64,000 bases of DNA from Ophioderma brevispina (Eukaryota; Echinodermata; Ophiuroidea; Amphilepidida; Ophiodermatidae), in NCBI GenBank assembly GCA_023653785.1, contig JAMKCH010088219.1, positions 16,838-80,837 on the forward strand, read 5' to 3'. The notes below the pieces were generated by a model, which made no database searches, had not been told where the DNA came from, and was given only the letters and a program-made list of their open reading frames with translations. A program made the position numbers and the translations under genes. Below, in pieces: positions 1 through 10,813 of this stretch; positions within the stretch are counted from its first letter, which is position 1, and each line of letters starts with the position of its first letter.

Positions 1-971
1 TTTCTACTTATATATGTCTTTGCTTCCTCAGTATGAATCTTTCTTAAAAAACACACACCACCTGACTGGACTTCTTGGTCATGCAAACAAATGAAATGAA
101 GTCTTGACAAGGATGAAGTTCTTGTAAAGACATAAATTTGTTTTTAATAAATCACATAGAAAAAAACTACGCCATACACGCTACTAGTACTGGTAAGTAT
201 TGTCGATTCATTTAAAGAACCTCTTCCAATTACGTAACCCAGCCCGGTTCATTGCCTGGAAAAGGCGGATATTTTATGACAAAATTTCTTTTGAATCAAG
301 TGAAAATATTATTTATAAACACCTATTCTTGTCACTAAAATCGGTGTTGTACCATGACAAGATACATACTACTGGCCCTCGTCGTCACTTGAATCTGATT
401 CTGTTGCGAAAAAATCCAAAAGGTATCTCCATCTCTCTTTATTTGTATTTAAAATAATGAAATCGTACCTTTCTATCTACTTTTCATCGTATTTGGTTTT
501 TTTTTTTCATGCTTAAAACAGAATTTGGTTTTATACCTACAGAACACAGGGGATACGGAGCGTTATATCATTTACACAATCCTTTCCTAATATATCCCGT
601 CAGGCCAACCTAATATAACATTATCAGGAAAAAAAATACAGATAGCAATTAAATGTGGTCTCCTGCGTGAATGGGAATTTAAAAATGTCCAAACTCCGAT
701 CACTTTGATCGTTGTTCATTTATTGTGATTCAATTCATATGCTCAATTCTTAAAAAGCTATGAAAATGGCTAAGGAGGCAATTTCCATTGGTTCCTTTCC
801 AGGTTTAAACTCGGGCAATATACGCCTTAAGAGGGCAGAACCCATGTCACCATGAACAAAAATGTCGGAAATACATTTTGTTTTTTGTTTCTGTTCTGTC
901 TGTTTTCTTTGAGATCATGCATCCGTGTTGTGTATATATAAAATATATAACTGACTGAGAGACGCGTGGTT
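1..971. other. AT-rich stretch, no gene seen
   Basis: I see no exon, RNA gene or complete repeat here. An 85-codon open frame at 200-457 on the plus strand starts with TTG and has low-complexity composition, so I read it as chance. Confidence 0.5.
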
Positions 972-1072
972 AAAACTATGGACCCGAGGTGACTGCAATA
1001 GTGCTATTTTGCTGAGGGCGCAGCCCCGAAGCAATATAGCACTATGACCGTCCACCGAGGGGCCATAGTTTG
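972..1072. repeat. Imperfect palindrome, about 100 bp
   Basis: The left arm begins AAACTATGGACCCGAGGTGA and the right arm is its near complement ending GGGGCCATAGTTT. The arms meet at a GC-rich loop around 1012-1030. A second, looser inverted pair (about 1110-1160 and 1637-1680, sharing TTTTAACCAATCA) may mark a larger foldback element around it. No protein is encoded. Confidence 0.6.
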
Positions 1073-1493
1073 AACAGGAGGCTCGAATAAGGCAGTATAT
1101 ATTGTTTTATCTACGTCAATCATATATTCATTGTGCATTGATTGGTTAAAAAAGATTTAAAAACAATGAGTACAATTGAGATTTAGCCTAGCCTACCCTA
1201 GCCTAGCCCTAGTCCTACCTATCCCTAGCCTACCAACATGACCAATGCGGCAGTCATATTGCAGTGGTGTCGTCACCCTACTTACAGACTAAACACCATC
1301 AAACATGGACAGGCTGTTCTTAATCTGCTTTTTAGTGTTCACACTTTATCATGTCATTCCTTGATCACTAACAGCTGGAAAATCTTGGCTGATTGGTAGC
1401 CGTACCGTCACTCATTGCCTTTCGCGTGTATCCATGTTGACAATTTGTTTTGATGATCATGCTACACAGGCTGGACATTTGGTGCTAAAAATT

Positions 1494-1603
1494 GGAAGCC
1501 GTAAATAGCCTTTTTGGAAGCCGTAAATAGCCTTTTTGAAGCCGTAAATAGTTCTTTTGAGAGCCGTAACTAGTTTCTTTTGAGAGCCGTCATAGTCTTT
1601 TTC
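1494..1603 (+). repeat. Short tandem repeat, about 5 units of 21-23 bp
   Basis: The unit is close to GAAGCCGTAAATAGCCTTTT. The first three units are nearly identical and the last two have drifted to GAGAGCCGTAACTAG. This is an ordinary minisatellite. Confidence 0.75.
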
Positions 1604-1729
1604 CTGCCGAGTGGTTGTTTATATGTGATCATGTTGTCACTTTTAACCAATCATGACAAGAATATATGAATGACTATATAAATACTTATTACATTTTCTT
1701 CAGACACCCGTTTCACTCGCAAATATCTA

Positions 1730-1887
1730 GGGGTGTTTTCGTACCTGACCCAAATGACACACTTTTTCTGACACACTTAGTAATCAGAAACCTTAACGGA
1801 ATTAAACATGTGCTTTATTCCGTGAAGGGTTTCCGAATTCCTGTCAGAAAAAAGTGTGGTCAGATGGGTCAGTTTACGGAAACTCCC
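1730..1887. mobile_element. Palindromic MITE, about 158 bp
   Basis: The left end GGGGTGTTTTCGTACCTGAC is complementary with few mismatches to the right end, which reads GGGAGTTTCCGTAAACTGAC on the other strand. The arms continue for most of the length. Flanks ATATCTA (left) and ATATCCTA (right) look like an aged target duplication. No coding capacity, and the superfamily cannot be told from this copy. Confidence 0.55.
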
Positions 1888-3284
1888 ATATCCTATTGAA
1901 TACTTGTGTATAGATAGATTACCATCGACGAGAGGTTGGAACAAATGGCATCTTCGTTCAACAACTCTAGAAGACAGTGCATCGTATCTTCGCTCATCAT
2001 ACCTGCATACCCATTGATAGCTTTTGGATGAACGTAACTTTAGAAACATTTTTATCTAATATTGCCAAAAGTACATTTACATTATAAGTCTACTACATTC
2101 CGTAATTGTTCGAGATCTTTTTTGTACTGGAGATGTTTTTTTGATAAAGTGAAAGTGCATGTTCAGTTGGGTGTTGGTAATTGAATGCGAATATATCATT
2201 TCAAACAGTACCAACCGAAAACGTTTAACAGTGACCTCACTTTTTTCGGGTCCCTCCTCAAATAATCCTGCGTACGGGGGCCCTGTAACACCCCCTTTGT
2301 AAGGAGAAGCGAAAACGGAAAGAACAATGGCTTTTTTAGTGGATTACTGGTTATTTTTTTTGGCCCTTATCCAGTCTTATTACTGATGAACTTTGATTTT
2401 CGCGCCAACGATAGTTAAAAAAAAATCCAAATAAAATTAAATTGATAGTCAATTTCGATTGTTTAAGTGCAAGAGCTCAGGCATTGTATTTCTGTTATTA
2501 CCATTTTGTGGCATTTTCATGCATGGTTTGATATGGCTGATGGAATCACATCCAGCCAATACTGTTAAGCGATTAAACCCAAGGCAAAGCACTTTTCGGC
2601 AGTCAAATATAAATAAATGAGCGGCCAAAATATTGGATTACAATTGTTACTGTAGTAATCCAAGCAACCATGGAGACAACTTTTTTTGGGACACACTAGA
2701 CTGTTCGGGAGCCTGAGAGGAGGCAATTTTATCCGCAGAATCAATAGACCGTCTATCAATAGCAAGCAATGTTGTGGACACATTAACTGCATTCAAGTAC
2801 TTACAATACATTCACCTTGTCAATGTGATCCCTGTGCAATCGCTGAAACATGGATCGATTGACAGTGAATGTATTGTAGTACGGAATGTATGAACGGCCA
2901 CCAACATGGCTGGGGACTGGACGTCATATTGAATACGGTCTATAACATCTCAAGCGGCCCAAAACTGGATATGTTCGCGCTTTACGTCTGGGCTAATATC
3001 ATGCCACACAGGCGATATAAAGTTTATGGCAGTTATGTCGTGTAGTGGTCTATAATTTGATTTGTGTTATTGTTAAAAATGGTTGTTGTATTCAACATTT
3101 TGCTGCCATAAGATATGTTTTAAAGATAACTTATCTCTTCATTATCTTCAATTGCGTACGATTTGCTCGCTGTAAGACTTCTTGCTATTTCAACCAAACT
3201 TGTTCAATATGAAATTTCTTAAATTTGCTCTCAACTGATGGTCTAGGCCAGTGGAAGAACAGAGATATATTTGACACATAAAAA
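1888..3284. other. No gene seen; small repeat fragments
   Basis: A hairpin lies at 2798-2882, where TACTTACAATACATTCAC pairs with GTGAATGTATTGTAGTA. Around 2240-2300 the string AATAATCCTGCGTACGG also occurs in the C-tract repeat near 18.8 kb, so it is probably a fragment of that family. I see no exon. Confidence 0.45.
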
Positions 3285-3520
3285 AATAACATACCCCAAA
3301 AAACAGATAGGGACATTGAGGATGAGGATAAAGACATTCTCACAGTAATTTGTAGGCCAACTTTAAATAATAACATACCCAAAAACAGATAGGGACATGA
3401 TATGAGGGATAAAGACATTCAAGTAATTTGTAGGCCCACTTTTAAATAATATACATACCCCAAAAACAGAGAGGGACATTATATGGGATAAAGACATTCG
3501 TAATTGGCTAGGCCCAAATT
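3285..3520. repeat. Tandem repeat, 3 units of about 80-84 bp
   Basis: Units begin near 3285, 3369 and 3449 with ATAACATACCCCAAAAACAG. Each continues with GGGACAT, then GATAAAGACATTC and GTAATTTGTAGGCC. The third unit is more diverged and the units differ by small deletions. Confidence 0.75.
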
Positions 3521-3884
3521 TTTAAGTTTTCCATAACTTTATCAACAAATGTGTATATGACATGAATATTTTTGACTCGTACTCACTGATATTAAAAACC
3601 ACAAAGGTATAGACCGATTCAAACAGTGTGCATAGAGTAGGGAAACATGCATACGGCGTGCGTCTGTTTTGTGTTAAACGCATTTTCGTCGTCGCTGACT
3701 GACAGTTAAACGTCGCGCGGCGACTGTAAATAATAAAATCGTCTGTTTACCCATAGGAGCGATTTGGTCTTAATCATTTCAGGTGCGGGCTTTTGTATAT
3801 AAAAAGCCTTACAAAAACCATGCAAAAAATATCGATTTTGAAAAATCTTGAAGCGCACATTTTTACAGTTGCCAGTGTCTCTTT

Positions 3885-4312
3885 AAATATATATATATAT
3901 ATATAATATTATATATATAATAGGCGAGGAGACTATCTTCATGCAGAGTGCTCAATGCTTGAAAGCAGAGCGAGATAATTGATGAACCTACTGGAACGGT
4001 AGTTGTGACTCGGAGTTTCACGCTTGTTACTAGGAGTTTTACGCTGTGCGATCCTCAGTTGTCTGGTGATCGCACAAGCGTGAAACTACGAGTAACAACT
4101 ACCGTTCCAGTAGGCTCATCAATTATTATAAATAGATAGTATAGATATGATAGTTATATATATATTATATATATATAGATATAGATATATAAGATAGATA
4201 GATATATTATATATGAGATATTATAGATATATATATATATATTATTTATGTTTTAAAATATATATATAATATATATTATATATATATATTATATATATTA
4301 ATATACTCAATC
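3885..4312. repeat. TA-rich microsatellite tract around a palindrome
   Basis: Runs of (TA)n and TAGATA lie at about 3885-3922 and 4135-4312. They enclose the palindrome described separately. A tract this rich in TA is a common insertion site for transposons that prefer TA repeats. Confidence 0.8.
3976..4125. repeat. Imperfect palindrome of about 150 bp in the TA tract
   Basis: The outer arms are AATTGATGAACCTACTGGAA and, on the opposite strand, AATTGATGAGCCTACTGGAA. Both continue through CGGTAGTTGT into GAGTTTCACGCTTGT. The centre holds two half-copies of a GATCGCACA block. Lying between TA runs, it resembles a MITE or the folded end of a retroelement. The TTGATGAG start recalls a hammerhead core, but I do not find the matching GAAA box. 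Confidence 0.6.
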
Positions 4313-4324
4313 TGCAGAAGTACC

Positions 4325-4350
4325 GTTTCGAACTTTTGTGTTCTCATCAG
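4325..4350 (-). ncRNA. Hammerhead-ribozyme-like core
   Basis: Read on the minus strand from 4350 to 4325, the sequence gives CUGAUGA, then a perfect four-pair stem II (GAAC/GUUC) closing an ACAAAA loop, then GAAAC. These are the invariant core boxes of the hammerhead self-cleaving RNA, in order and spacing. Hammerheads are known in Penelope-like elements and small retrozymes of invertebrates. Stems I and III are not convincing: a short ACxGU pairing through GAGUA at about 4305-4309 could make a minimal stem III. Stem I is at best GCAU/AUGC with unpaired bases. The motif abuts the TA tract, and a Penelope-like relic lies at 55 kb in the same window. Cleavage activity is not shown. Confidence 0.55.
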
Positions 4351-4567
4351 GGCATCACAGAGCTGAATGCAATACACAAATGAAGTGAAGCAATGACCCG
4401 TTAAGCCAATGACCCATCCCATCACGCCGCAACGTTGTTATGTATAGGATAAAGCATTAGTGGAGTGCATTCGGGAGATAATTGCATACTTGGAGGCATT
4501 ACTAATTAACATATGCATTAGAGGGCCACTTGTGAGCCACTGAGCGCTTTAGCGCGAGTGCTCTTTG

Positions 4568-6000
4568 CCATGGGATCAAAGGAAAAATGTTCATTTGATG
4601 ACATACTGCGCGAACGGAAAAATTTTTTCCATAGAAAATCAGTAACAAATTTTAATAATACCCATTTATGGTTATTGGCAAGGTACAGGTTGTCCACCTT
4701 TTCATGAAAATGAATGAAATGCCATACTCAATTTCTGAATATTCTAGTGATAAAGCGGACATGCCACTATGCTAACATTGGACTCAAGCAAATAATGGAT
4801 TATTGACAAGCTAAATCCACTGGTAGTCAAGGGACAAAGGACTTCAGAATCCCCTTTGTTTAGTTGGAACTGAGAGCCTTTGTTTACTTCATTGCAGTGG
4901 ATAGATGTCAGGGTTATAGAGCTGGTTATCACCCGCCCAGTTTTGGGTAGACGTTTCACTTATAAGTTCAAGTAGCAAATGAAGCATGCTTTGATTCGTC
5001 ATGCCACTGATATATGATGTTGTGCAGTACGTAGCCCAGGACGGAATCAATGGCAACTTCTTTGTATACTTGGGAATTCTATTATGAAACGTCTATCCAG
5101 TGGATTGAGCTGGCCTCGTTCGCAATAAAAATAAACTTTGAGGTTCTACTGTGAGTTCACTAATTTTTACTGTATATTTCATCATTTATTGAAAAAAGAA
5201 ACTAATGTGAACAAAACTCACGGTCGATATGTTGCTTGGTAAGCTGTGACCTAACATTTTTGTGCAGAACCAGATCCATAACTTATTGCGGGACCTCATT
5301 TCTATTCAATTTACCACCAAGTATTTAGAAAAAATACAAAAGAAGGGGTCTAGCGACCTATGCTAACAACACGGAAAAATTGAAAAGAAATTGGGTTACG
5401 CGGCAAGTTACTGTAAGATAAGTTTTGTTTCTGCACAAAGATGTTAGGTCACAGTCTGCCAACAACTTTCTTTCATGATTTTATGTTCATCGTTGTTTCC
5501 TTTTCGGAAAAATGATGAAATATATGGTCAAAGTTTATTGAACGCACAGTAGAAGCCTAAGATTTATTTATTCGTGAAAGAGGATGAGTATCTTGTGCTT
5601 TGCGTCATGAAAAAAATAGCTCAATCTTAATCTCGTGATGAACACCTGAAATCCTTTTTATCTGGAAGTACAGAGTCATTGTTATTACCCATACAGTTGA
5701 AAAGTAATTGGTAGTGCTTTATCCTCTGCATACCGAGCGGATTTACTGGATATCAACAGTGCTATTATTTGCTCGAGTCAATGCTGCATGATGTATATCT
5801 ACTGGTCACTGATATTTAGGAAAAGAAATTGTGATAACATTTTATTCATTTTCAATCAAATGTGCAACTTTTGCACTTGACAAAACCCAGAGTATTGAAC
5901 GGTCTAATTAGACAATATTAAATGCGCAGAAATCAGTTACTTCGCCGATATGCGTAACCAATGTCCTTATGCAAGCATCTTTCTCTCTTTGATCCCATGG
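4568..6000. mobile_element. FB1 foldback transposon, copy A (complete)
   Basis: Both ends carry the inverted repeat CCATGGGATCAAAG. Inside, the two halves are inverted copies of each other: TGACCTAACATTTTTGTGCAG near 5248 pairs with its complement near 5450, and further pairs run to the ends, so the element is one large imperfect hairpin of about 1433 bp. No transposase frame is present, so it is non-autonomous. Copies B, C, D and relics E, F lie elsewhere in the window, with D inverted. The left arm is longer because it holds a smaller MITE at 4947-5096. The superfamily is unknown and target duplications are not clear. Confidence 0.85.
4947..5096. mobile_element. Palindromic MITE of about 150 bp nested in FB1 copy A
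   Basis: The ends are GTAGACGTTTC and GAAACGTCTAT. The inner arms hold AAGTCCCAAGTATGCAAATG-like sequence (degraded here) and GACGGAATCAATGG. The same unit is in FB1 copies C and D and stands outside FB1 at 38223 and 38874. FB1 copy B lacks it and reads CCCAGTTTAGATTGAGCTGG across the empty site. Confidence 0.75.
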
Positions 6001-7005
6001 AGTAACTGGATTGACTGGCATAAAGCAGCAATCATTGGGAGAGAAGGTGTGAAAAGTTATACAATGTAGTATTGATTGAAATTTCGATGAGTTACCAGCT
6101 CAGCAATAGGTTAGCTTTTGACATAATTGCCATGATTATAATTGAACGTAGCGATTACGCATTAGTCAATACCTACTTCACCAATCGGATTTGGATGAAA
6201 AAGCGCAGTCGATTTGCATGCCGATAATTATTCATTAATTTCTTGATGTATCGCATCTATTTGTATAGGTCAAATCGGGTTATTAACACCGCAGATTTTA
6301 AAATAGACAATTGTAGGACCTACTGCCGTCAAAGTTTGCTTGTTTTTTAACACCATAGAAATAAGATTTCTATTTTAAGGTATAGACTCTGTAGTGAGTG
6401 TCAATCTGATTCTTTCCCCGTTCGTAAAGCCACATAACCTGGGAGGTTGTGGTAATGAACGTTCTGGCCTTGGTATCATTACATTACCATGGCAAGTGAA
6501 TTGTTCAAGCGCTTTCACTCGAGGGGGAAGTAAAAGCATGCATGCTGGCGTGCATTATTAAATTCTATTGTTTAATAATGCACGCTTGATAATGCACCCC
6601 TGATAATGCACGAATGCATATTTAAATCGGGCCATAATGCACGCATGCATATTCATATTTGAGGTAAGCGTGCATTCGCGAATATAACTTTACGCGAAAA
6701 CAAAGAAAAACCACTCGAAAATAATGCTCTAGTGGTTTATGAATACCAGAGTGCTCAAACTCAATGAGTGAGCTATGCAAAATGCTAATAGTATTACGTC
6801 TTGATAAAAACATCAAGGCTACATAACCATGTACAGTTGTAGAAAGCAGAAGAGTGCTCAACTAAACATACTGCAACCTATATGGCAACAGCATGAAAGG
6901 AGCGTAATATATATATAAAAAAAAAAAAAAAAAAAAATATATATATAAGACTCGTTCTTCCACCATGTGCATATCTTGACGAAGAGTGCATGCTCAACAG
7001 ATTTA
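6001..7005. other. No gene seen; a perfect hairpin and an A-tract
   Basis: At about 6550-6587 GCGTGCATTATTAAA and TTTAATAATGCACGC form a perfect 15-pair stem with an 8-base loop. ATAATGCACG recurs at about 6591, 6601 and 6633. At 6906-6950 a run of about 23 A is flanked on both sides by (TA)n. Nothing looks coding. Confidence 0.55.
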
Positions 7006-7299
7006 GAGCAGGAACAGAATATCATAGGGCCTTAGTTAGTTTGACACCTTTGGTAGTTAGTGTGGACCCTCTATATCAATGCTAGGTAGTTAGTACTCTC
7101 AAATCGTGGTATCACTTTTTTAATAGTGCCAATTTAAGGTTACACAAGGGTTGAACTTTTAAAATGCTACCACCTACGACCATTGGTTTGGAGCTATAGG
7201 GTAAAAATGAAAGAGCGTCCATACTAACTACCAAAGGTGTCAAACCTTTTCTGTAGTGGGGTGAACGACGATGTTTGACCTGGGTCCATGCTCCTGCTC
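7006..7299. mobile_element. FB2 foldback transposon, internally deleted copy
   Basis: The ends GAGCAGGAAC and TCCTGCTC are inverted repeats flanked on both sides by TA (7004-7005 and 7300-7301), as expected for Tc1/mariner-like target duplication. Inner arms carry TTGACACCTTTGGTAGTTAGT and its complement near 7225. The full-length relative is at 31610-32549. At 294 bp this copy has lost most of the middle and codes for nothing. Confidence 0.75.
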
Positions 7300-7302
7300 T
7301 AA

Positions 7303-7656
7303 TTATCTAATGTGGAAAATTTCTTTTTTCTGGTAGAATTGATGCACTTTACGAATGATTGCTTGCCTGTCAATGTTTAATTTATTTGCAGGGTATCTTC
7401 TGTCAACCGGGTTCGGTTTAAGAAGTCTATATAACTCGTCGTTGCTCTGGCTATTAATAGGAGTTTCCGTTCTCTCCATTGCATTATGTAGCAATGCGGG
7501 CAACTTTTCTTTTTCGAAGAAGGTTTTTAAGCTTGAAACAACGGTACGAGCTGCTGCGGATATCAGTTGTGGCTGCCATAATTGAAAAGACGACTTTAAC
7601 CCTCGCCTACCTAACCCAATTTTGTAACAAAACTTCCGAAGGGGGGTGGTTGCCAC
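7303..7656 (-). CDS. Unidentified open frame, possibly transposase-derived
   Basis: The minus strand is open for 117 codons and ends at a TAA two bases outside the FB2 insertion. Its last third (NIDRQAIIRKVHQFYQKKEI) reads like a folded, charged protein segment and reminds me weakly of N-terminal parts of DDE transposases; I would not name it on this. The first residues look less protein-like, and the start codon is uncertain. Because FB2 sits directly at its 3' side, the original frame may have continued beyond it. No splice site is obvious. It may be a real exon, a transposon relic or chance. Confidence 0.25.
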   Translation of the reverse strand: MATTPLRKFCYKIGLGRRGLKSSFQLWQPQLISAAARTVVSSLKTFFEKEKLPALLHNAMERTETPINSQSNDELYRLLKPNPVDRRYPANKLNIDRQAIIRKVHQFYQKKEIFHIR

Positions 7657-7795
7657 CCCTGTGATTTTTCGTTACTGAATATTTGGTACCACGGGATAGC
7701 TCAGAATTTCTTCTCTCTATTGTATTAAAATAAGTACCAACGTTCCTATTATGACGTCACTATGACGTATGAAAATACTGGATGTGGAAATTTTA

Positions 7796-7799
<4 letters not shown>

Positions 7800-7829
<30 letters not shown>

Positions 7830-7970
7830 CATACATACATACATACATACATACATACATACTACATACATACCTACATACATACATACATACATACATA
7901 CTACATACATACCTACATACAATACATACAATACATACATACATACATACTACATACATACATGCATACA
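7800..7970. repeat. (CATA)n microsatellite, interrupted
   Basis: The tract is mostly perfect CATA repeats broken by CTACATACATAC and CAATACATA variants. Open frames over it on both strands encode only Thr/Tyr/Ile/His or Met/Tyr/Val/Cys repeats and are not genes. On its right it touches the stop codon of a LINE 3' end read on the minus strand. Confidence 0.9.
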
Positions 7971-7973
7971 TAG

Positions 7974-8160
7974 TCAGTACAGATGTGATTTCAAGAGCTT
8001 CTTAAAAATGGTGACTGAGCTTGCATTTCTTATTTGCTGTGGTAATGCATTCCACAACATGGGGCCTGCAACTGAAAAAGCAATTATAATGACTCAAAAA
8101 CATCATAGCACTAAAACGCTCTGACTATATGGTAATTTGAAAATAGAGCCAAAAACCGCG
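7974..8160 (-). pseudogene. LINE reverse transcriptase, C-terminal fragment
   Basis: Reading the minus strand, the frame gives FSVAGPMLWNALPQQIRNAS, then an SSVTIFKKLLKSHLY end and TGA. This matches the conserved C-terminus of reverse transcriptases in Jockey/CR1-type non-LTR retrotransposons, where FSxAGPxLWNxLP is the hallmark. Upstream of about 8120 the frame decays, so the copy is 5'-truncated, as usual for LINEs. The stop codon is followed almost at once by the (TATG)n tract on the same strand, so there is virtually no 3' UTR. It cannot be active. Confidence 0.8.
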
Positions 8161-8264
8161 TGAACATTGGATACTCCTATTTTTTGGGGAAAAATGAATT
8201 TTCCCCTACTCTACACTGGAAATTTACAGTTTTGCTGACAACCTTTATGACATCATTCTAACGT

Positions 8265-8450
8265 AATTCATAAATTTCACTTGATACAATAAATCGTGGT
8301 TTTTTTTTTGCATTAACATAATGTTTTCCATATCATTGTGTAAATACTAATCTCAATCGAGTCCCTTCACATAGAAATCACAACTTAAAATTCTCGGATC
8401 CTGAAATTTTGTAATTACCGGTACCCTATGGCACTGTGGCATAAAGGTTA
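8265..8450 (+). repeat. Interspersed repeat R3, copy 1
   Basis: The segment TTGTGTAAATACTAATCTCAATCGAGTCC, AGAAATCACAACTT, then a GGATCC-centred block recurs diverged at 46965-47175 and on the minus strand at 58560-58800. The family is noncoding and its class is unknown. Confidence 0.6.
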
Positions 8451-8619
8451 ACTGGACTCCCGATCAGCTATAACTTTGGAATTAAGCATTTAGTAACTAT
8501 CTTTAGTTCTTCTGATTACTATTTTAATTTTTAATTACTACACACAGCACACAAATCTATCTTGGAATCAAGCCTTTTTATCATTTCAGTTGAGATTTAA
8601 CACATTAAAAACATTGCCA

Positions 8620-8790
8620 GTATGCATGGGTTCGATCCCCGGCAGGGACTCGTCTCGCGCTTTTATTGGTTTATCGATCGTTCCCGGCAGGTTTTCTCCG
8701 GTTACTCCGGTTTCCTCCTCCTTCTCAAATCGAGCTTCTTGGCAAAATCTGTTTCCGGTTTAACTAATTATAGTCCGGCTACACGGTAAG
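8620..8790 (+). repeat. tRNA-derived SINE fragment
   Basis: GGTTCGATCCC at 8629-8639 is a good RNA polymerase III B box. It is followed by CCGGTTACTCCGGTTTCCTCC, a sequence typical of invertebrate SINE bodies. The A box and 5' half are missing, so this is a truncated insert and not a tRNA gene. Confidence 0.55.
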
Positions 8791-10813
8791 GAATGGGCTG
8801 CAAGTCAGTGACTCTTCCACTGGCAACATATTTCCCACTTTTTTCCGTCATCGTCTATGGAGCCCGGACTATGGTTCCCCTCCGTACTAAATTCTTTCAC
8901 TACCAGGTATCATGGTTTTTTTCTAATGTGCTGAGCGGCTTTACAAGCATGGCTGCCGCACAGTGCCTTGAGCACGTAGGTGATATGTCGCAAGCGTTTA
9001 ATAAAAGTTCAAATGATTGAAATGATTAATTATTATGACAAAAAATATGGTATGAAACAAATTAAGAGGGCGCGATTTTCAAGATGTTCCATTGTCTTTT
9101 TAAGCGCTTAATTTTAATCAAAACCCTTGCAATTGTTTCAAAGATCGACGGTGGAATAGAAGAAATCTCTTAGAGATGAAAATTATTTGAACCAAAATGG
9201 TTTAACTGTTTTTTCAAATCGCTAAGCACCCAAGTTGAAAGAAGCCATTTAAACTTTGAAAGTTCTCTACATACATACGGAAACAAAAAGGGTTCTAAGT
9301 TTGCACTTTTTTCTTATAGTGTAATCGAATTTCTCCAATTTTTTTTCGTCGAAATTTTACTACTTGAAATCCTCAACCACTAGCTTTTATTAACCATCGA
9401 ATTGCTATTATACAACTGTAACTTGAAGCTACTTGAGAGACACTTACTTACTTGTGAAATTGGCAAAATCTATATGCAACGTGAACAGGGTCATGTGTGG
9501 CATCCATTGGCGTGTCCCAGCCGGGGCCCGCTTTGGATTACTTCCTCCAGCCCCCGGACTGATTGGCTAAAATTAATGATTCAATCGCCTAATATATTGG
9601 CCGAAATTAGTGCTCAGTCCCGATTGCGCCTCTCAGCCCAACGTGTGGAGGCCCTTGCCATGCCCTTGTGATAACACATATCGGCATGGATCAAGTGAAT
9701 CGAACTAGTCAAATTGAAGGAAATCTGTATTTTTTAGAGTAATTTAGATATCCAATTATTTACAAAAGCTGCTAAATCTATCTCGTCATGTCTGCTAAGA
9801 GTTTGCAAACGAACGCGAAAATTTAGTTAGCGTCGCTACCGTACCCAGCCTCCTCATGAATGTAATAGTAAGCCCTGTACTACCAGTCCTAATATCATAG
9901 CCCTCCCAGTATTTCCCGACCATACTCAGATGCAGGTTCCAAATATCTTCCAAACTGAACATTTCGTCAAGATGGTAATTGCCCCTTCCAACAAAACACG
10001 CATCTCACGCTCACAAACCACCTCACACGCTCCGCTTGTATACACAGAGTAGAAAGAGAGAGTCAGACAGACCGCAGACGGACGGACGGACTGGCGGGCA
10101 AATCCGTGCCACACTACTCCGAGAAAAACAAAGTTGTTGATCTTCCTTTATGTTTTTTTTTTGTCGATGATATTTTTTCTAATCTGTCCTCAGTACCTAT
10201 GATGCCCCGAGCTACGACCCCCCTCTTGAAAGGGACACAATGGCAATAAAAAAATATTCATACATATGGAATGGGACCCGTTAGAAAATCACTTCCAACC
10301 AACAAATTTGAAACAATTTTGATGTTATATTCGGCAAAAACAGGAAAACCAGCAAGAGTTTGTGGCAGTCGTTGGCAATATTCCCTCCATGGAAAATACA
10401 AGGGGTTGACAATCGCTAAATCAGGGACCAATCTAATGTTAGATTAAAATTTAATTTCAATACATTGAAATATAAATCTGAATAGATTAAAAATTTTAAT
10501 CAAAATTTAGATTTGTCCTCTGTTTTTATTAAGCTAAGAAATTTAGAGAAGCCTGTTTTTGTGACATCAAATCAATCATTCAAGACATTGTACGTAAGGT
10601 GGAACTTAGAGTATAAATTGATTAAGCCTGAGATGAAAAACTACATTAACGCAAGGCTTTTAGTAATATATTAATCTGACAAGTGAAAGGTGGATTAGCC
10701 GGGATCCGGGATTAACACATATACAATAGCATGGTCTGTGAGCTGATGACTGCATGCTTTTCAAGTTTGATAAAATGCCGGCAGTAATTTCAGCATCCTT
10801 GGCTGAGAATTGG
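8791..10813. other. No gene seen
   Basis: About 2 kb of AT-rich sequence without a convincing exon, splice pair or repeat end. Open frames at 8793-9020 and 9402-9671 on the plus strand are short and unrecognised. A short GGAC repeat lies at 10076-10090. Confidence 0.4.

Noticed and set aside
1185..1240. Telomere-like CCTAGC/CCCTAG hexamers
   Set aside because: The repeat is degenerate, only about 50 bases long and does not match TTAGGG phase; no interstitial telomere can be claimed.
3976..4125. Second hammerhead ribozyme in the palindrome
   Set aside because: TTGATGAG is present, but the GAAA box after a closing stem II is absent in either orientation.
7762..8124. Long open frames across the CATA microsatellite on both strands
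   Set aside because: They encode only tetranucleotide-derived peptide repeats. The only real coding is the minus-strand LINE end at 7974-8110.
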